Below are positions 61,003 to 64,000 of a stretch of DNA of 64,000 nt, in pieces (the first letter of the stretch is position 1; every line of letters starts with the position of its first letter). The DNA comes from Kineococcus xinjiangensis (lineage in GTDB: Bacteria; Actinomycetota; Actinomycetes; Actinomycetales; Kineococcaceae): positions 186,001 to 250,000 of the forward strand of contig NZ_PTJD01000001.1 in NCBI RefSeq assembly GCF_002934625.1. Reading direction: 5' to 3'. Both the position numbers and the translations under genes were made by a program. The notes below the pieces were generated by a model. The model saw nothing but the letters and a program-made list of their open reading frames with translations, did not search any database and was not told the DNA's origin.

Positions 61003-64000
61003 TCAGGCGGGGCTGGCCTCGCGCAGCCGCTGGCTCACCACCGTCGTCACCCCGTCGCCGCGCATCGTCACGCCGTAGAGGGCGTCGGCGACCTCCATCG
61101 TGCGCTTCTGGTGGGTGATGACGATGAGCTGGCTGGACTCCCGCAGCTCCTCGAGAAGCGTCAGGAGCCGGCCGAGGTTGGTGTCGTCGAGTGCGGCCTC
61201 CACCTCGTCCAGCACGTAGAAGGGGCTGGGGCGCGCCCGGAAGATGGACACCAGCATCGCCACCGCCGTCAGCGAGCGCTCCCCGCCGGAGAGCAGGGAC
61301 AGCCGCTTCACCTTCTTCCCCGCCGGGCGCGCCTCGACCTCGATGCCCGTGGTCAGCATGTCCGAGGGATCGGTGAGCACCAGGCGGCCCTCCCCGCCGG
61401 GGAACAGCCGGGAGAACACCTGCTCGAACTGCTCCGCGACGTCGGCGAAGGCCGCGGAGAACACCTGCTCCACCCGTTCGTCCACCTCGCGCACGATGTC
61501 GAGGAGGTCCTTGCGGGAGGAGCGCAGGTCCTCGCTCTGGGCGACGAGGAAGGCGTGCCGCTCCTCCAGCGCCGCGAACTCCTCCAGCGCCAGGGGGTTG
61601 ACCGTCCCGAGCTGCGCCAGGGCCCGCTCGGCGGCGCGGCGCCGCTTCTCCTGCTCCGCGCGCACGTAGGGCCGCGGCTGCGCGTCGTCCGCCGCGTCGT
61701 CGCCCACGACGGGCACCGGCCGGTCGGGACCGAACTCCGCGACGAGCACGTCCGGCTCGATGCCGAGCTCCTCCACCGTCCGCGCCTGCAGCTGCTCGAT
61801 GCGCCAGCGCTGCTGGGCGCGCGCGACCTCGTCGCGGTGGCGGGAGTCCTCCAGGCGCTGGCGCTCCTCCCGCAGCGACTGCACGTGCTTGCGGGCGGCG
61901 CCGACCTCGGCCTCCAGCCCGGCGCGCGCCTGCTCCGCCGCCGTCCGCAGCGTCGAGGCCTCCGCCAGGGACAGGGCGACCGCCGCCAGCGTCCGCTCGG
62001 CGCCCGCGCGCACCTCCGCCGCGACCTGCGCCTGGGCCGCGCGGCGCTGCCGCTGCAGCGCCGCCCGCTCCCGCGCGCGCCGCTCCTCCGCCGCCGCCCG
62101 TTCCAGGCTCTCGGCGCGCCCGGCCAGGGCGCGCACGCGCTCCTCGGCGGTGCGCAGGGCCAGGCGGGCGTCGGTCTCGGCGCGGCCGGCGGCGCGGGCC
62201 GCCTCGGCGAGGCGGTCGCGCTCCTCCGTGCCCACGTCGGCGGGCTCGTCGCCGGCCTCCCCGGCGGCGCGCAGGCGCTCCTCCAGCTCCACGAGGGCGT
62301 GGCGGTCGGTGACGAGGCGCTCCTGCACGCCCGCGAGCGTGCCGCGGGCGCGCTCGGCCTCCGCGGCCGCCGAGCGCACCGAGGCGGCGAGCTGGGCGAG
62401 CTGCTCGGCGACCGCCGCCATCCTGGCGTCGGACTGGTGCAGCTGCTCCAGGGCGGCCTCCACCCGCTGGGCGGCGCCTGCCTGCTCCTCCTGCGCCGTC
62501 CGCACCGCGGCGCGGGCGCCCTCGTGCCGGCGCGCGGCGGCGGCCAGGGCGTCGGCGGCCTCGTCGACGGCCGCCTGCACCTGCAGCAGGCTGGGTGCGG
62601 AGGACGAGCCGCCCTCCGCGACGTTGGCGCCGAGGAGGTCGCCCTCGCGGGTGACGGCGACGAGCTGCGGGGAGTCCGCCACGAGCGCCCGGGCCGCGGC
62701 GAGGTCGTCGACGACCACGACGTGCCCGAGCAGGCGGGTGAGGGCCGCGCGCAGCTGCGCGGGCGCCTCCACCAGGTCCAGCGCCGCCCGGGCGCCGGCG
62801 GGCGGCACGGCGCGCGGGGCGTCGGCGTCGCCCGCGACGAGCATCCGCGCCCGCCCGGCGTCGCCCGCCCTGAGGTGGTCGATGGCGGCGGTGGCGTCCT
62901 CGGGAGAGGCCACCGCCACCGCATCGGCCGTGGCGCCGAGCGCCGCGGACACGGCCCGCTCGTAGCCGGGGCGCACGCTGAGCAGGGCGGCCACCGACCC
63001 CAGGACCCCGGACAGGCGCTCGCCGGCCGCCAGCAGCGCCCCGGCGCCGTCCTTGCGCGCCAGACCGATCTCCAGCGCCTCCTTGCGGGCGGCCCAGGTG
63101 GCGCGCTCGCGCTCGGCGGTGGCCTCCTCCGCCCGCGCTGCCCGCAGGGCCTCCTGCGCCCGCCGCAGCGCCTCCTCCGCGGCCTCATGCTCGGCGTCGA
63201 GGCCTTCCTCGCCCTCCTCGACGCCCGCGACCTGCTCCTGCAGCGCCGCCAGCCCGGCCTCGGCCTCCCGGCGCCGCTCCTCCGCCCCGGCCACGGCCGC
63301 GAGCAGGCGCTCCACCTCCGCCTCACCGGCCTCCACGCGGCTGCGGCGGGCCGCGACCTGCCCGCCGAGGCGCGCCAGGCCCTCCCTGCGGTCGGCGGCG
63401 GCGCGCAGGGCGGTGGCGACGCGCCGGTCCTCCTCCGCGGCGGCGCGGTCCGCCTCGGCGCGGGTGGCCAGCGCGACGTCGAGGGCCTCGCGGGCGGAGC
63501 GGGCGGTGGCGGCGAGCTCCGCCTCCTCCGCCCGCACGCGCTGCGCGGACGCCAGCAGCTCCTCGGGGTCGCGGCGGGCGACGTGCTCCTCCGGGGCCTG
63601 CGAGAGCAGCCGCAGGCGCTCCGCGGCGAGGGCGCGCACGCCCTCCAGGCGCTCGGCGAGGCCGCCGAGGCGGTGGAAGGTGTCCACGGCCCGCGCCAGC
63701 TCGGGCGCCGCGGCGACCGCCTGCTCCTCGGCCGCCGCCAGCCGGGCACCGGCCTCCGCCAGTTCCCCCTCCACCGCGTCGCGGCGGGCCAGCAGCGCGG
63801 CCTCGTCGGCCTCCTCCCGCTGCAGCCCGGACACCGCCTGCACGAGGTCGTCGGCGAGGAGGCGGGCGCGGGCGTCGCGCAGGTCGGCCTGCACGACCTG
63901 CGCGCGGCGGGCGGCCTCGGCCTGCCGGCCCAGGGGCTTGAGCTGGCGGCGGATCTCACCGACGAGGTCGCCGACGCGCTGGAGGTTGGCCTCCATCGCG
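61003..64000 (-). CDS. smc: Chromosome segregation protein SMC, 5'-truncated by window edge
   Basis: The last 999 residues of the condensin ATPase; the N-terminal Walker A part lies beyond the right edge. Visible in order: a long Ala/Glu/Arg coiled coil, the hinge (LSVRPGYERAVSAALGATADAV, about 62900-63000), a second coiled coil, and the C-terminal head with signature LSLLSGGERSLTAVA and Walker B YVLDEVEAALDDTN. The TGA is at 61003. The smc-ftsY order is conserved in actinobacteria. Confidence 0.97.
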   Translation of the reverse strand, partial: AMEANLQRVGDLVGEIRRQLKPLGRQAEAARRAQVVQADLRDARARLLADDLVQAVSGLQREEADEAALLARRDAVEGELAEAGARLAAAEEQAVAAAPELARAVDTFHRLGGLAERLEGVRALAAERLRLLSQAPEEHVARRDPEELLASAQRVRAEEAELAATARSAREALDVALATRAEADRAAAEEDRRVATALRAAADRREGLARLGGQVAARRSRVEAGEAEVERLLAAVAGAEERRREAEAGLAALQEQVAGVEEGEEGLDAEHEAAEEALRRAQEALRAARAEEATAERERATWAARKEALEIGLARKDGAGALLAAGERLSGVLGSVAALLSVRPGYERAVSAALGATADAVAVASPEDATAAIDHLRAGDAGRARMLVAGDADAPRAVPPAGARAALDLVEAPAQLRAALTRLLGHVVVVDDLAAARALVADSPQLVAVTREGDLLGANVAEGGSSSAPSLLQVQAAVDEAADALAAAARRHEGARAAVRTAQEEQAGAAQRVEAALEQLHQSDARMAAVAEQLAQLAASVRSAAAEAERARGTLAGVQERLVTDRHALVELEERLRAAGEAGDEPADVGTEERDRLAEAARAAGRAETDARLALRTAEERVRALAGRAESLERAAAEERRARERAALQRQRRAAQAQVAAEVRAGAERTLAAVALSLAEASTLRTAAEQARAGLEAEVGAARKHVQSLREERQRLEDSRHRDEVARAQQRWRIEQLQARTVEELGIEPDVLVAEFGPDRPVPVVGDDAADDAQPRPYVRAEQEKRRRAAERALAQLGTVNPLALEEFAALEERHAFLVAQSEDLRSSRKDLLDIVREVDERVEQVFSAAFADVAEQFEQVFSRLFPGGEGRLVLTDPSDMLTTGIEVEARPAGKKVKRLSLLSGGERSLTAVAMLVSIFRARPSPFYVLDEVEAALDDTNLGRLLTLLEELRESSQLIVITHQKRTMEVADALYGVTMRGDGVTTVVSQRLREASPA

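Noticed and set aside
61191-62965. Plus-strand ORFs inside smc (Ser/Arg/Ala-rich)
   Set aside because: They are shadows of the Ala/Glu/Arg coiled-coil codons.

Overview
The window is a gene-dense, very GC-rich stretch of an actinobacterial chromosome. I place it there from the extreme third-position G/C preference, frequent GTG starts, GTGA/ATGA stop-start overlaps, GC-rich hairpins without U-tracts at operon ends, and a gene order that follows the actinobacterial core (the order remembered for Mycobacterium and Streptomyces). A WhiG/FliA-type sigma factor, a four-fold DivIVA-like protein and tandem signal peptidases fit a motile or differentiating actinomycete. I cannot fix the genus from sequence alone.

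Almost everything is on the minus strand, so operons read from high to low coordinates. From the right edge: smc (partial), a small membrane protein, ftsY; a nitrogen block of two tandem amtB-glnB pairs followed by glnD; ffh and an amidohydrolase; the ribosome and membrane block rpsP-khpA-rimM-trmD-rplS; two signal peptidases I, rnhB, a DUF2469 gene, yraN, comM, dprA, xerC and a FliA/WhiG sigma factor; rpsB-tsf-pyrH-frr-cdsA-rlmN and a DivIVA-like gene.

Region 25975-30658 is the most accessory part: a secreted trypsin-like protease (+), two aldehyde dehydrogenases of the putrescine/GABA route (-) and a PPOX-fold flavin/F420 protein (+). To its left come dxr-rip1-ispG (isoprenoid synthesis plus an intramembrane protease, the latter frameshifted here), a GNAT protein, proS, then two plus-strand genes (Tat lipoprotein DUF4439 and an EEP nuclease/phosphatase). 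The left part holds rimP-nusA-ylxR-infB-ylxP-rbfA-truB-ribF-rpsO-pnp and the M16 protease-dapB-TPR protein-HAD and dapA-rnj segments.

Together the genes serve translation (S2, S15, S16, L19, EF-Ts, RRF, IF2, ProRS), ribosome maturation (RbfA, RimP, RimM, TrmD, TruB, RlmN, KhpA), RNA decay (PNPase, RNase J), SRP targeting (Ffh, FtsY), secretion processing (two LepB), lysine and peptidoglycan precursors (DapA, DapB), isoprenoids (Dxr, IspG), flavins (RibF), DNA handling (Smc, XerC, DprA, ComM, RnhB) and ammonium sensing (AmtB, PII, GlnD). I found no insertion sequence, prophage, CRISPR array, tRNA or rRNA.

Points most worth a second look: a homopolymer frameshift in rip1; a Glu in place of the first pore histidine in one of two tandem ammonium channels, each preceded at matched distance by a perfect GlnR-type half-box pair; a low-GC, rare-codon island at the 3' end of xerC; a probable CTG start for glnD; a four-motif DivIVA-like protein; and a set of apparently leaderless genes. 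No clearly novel multi-gene system is visible.
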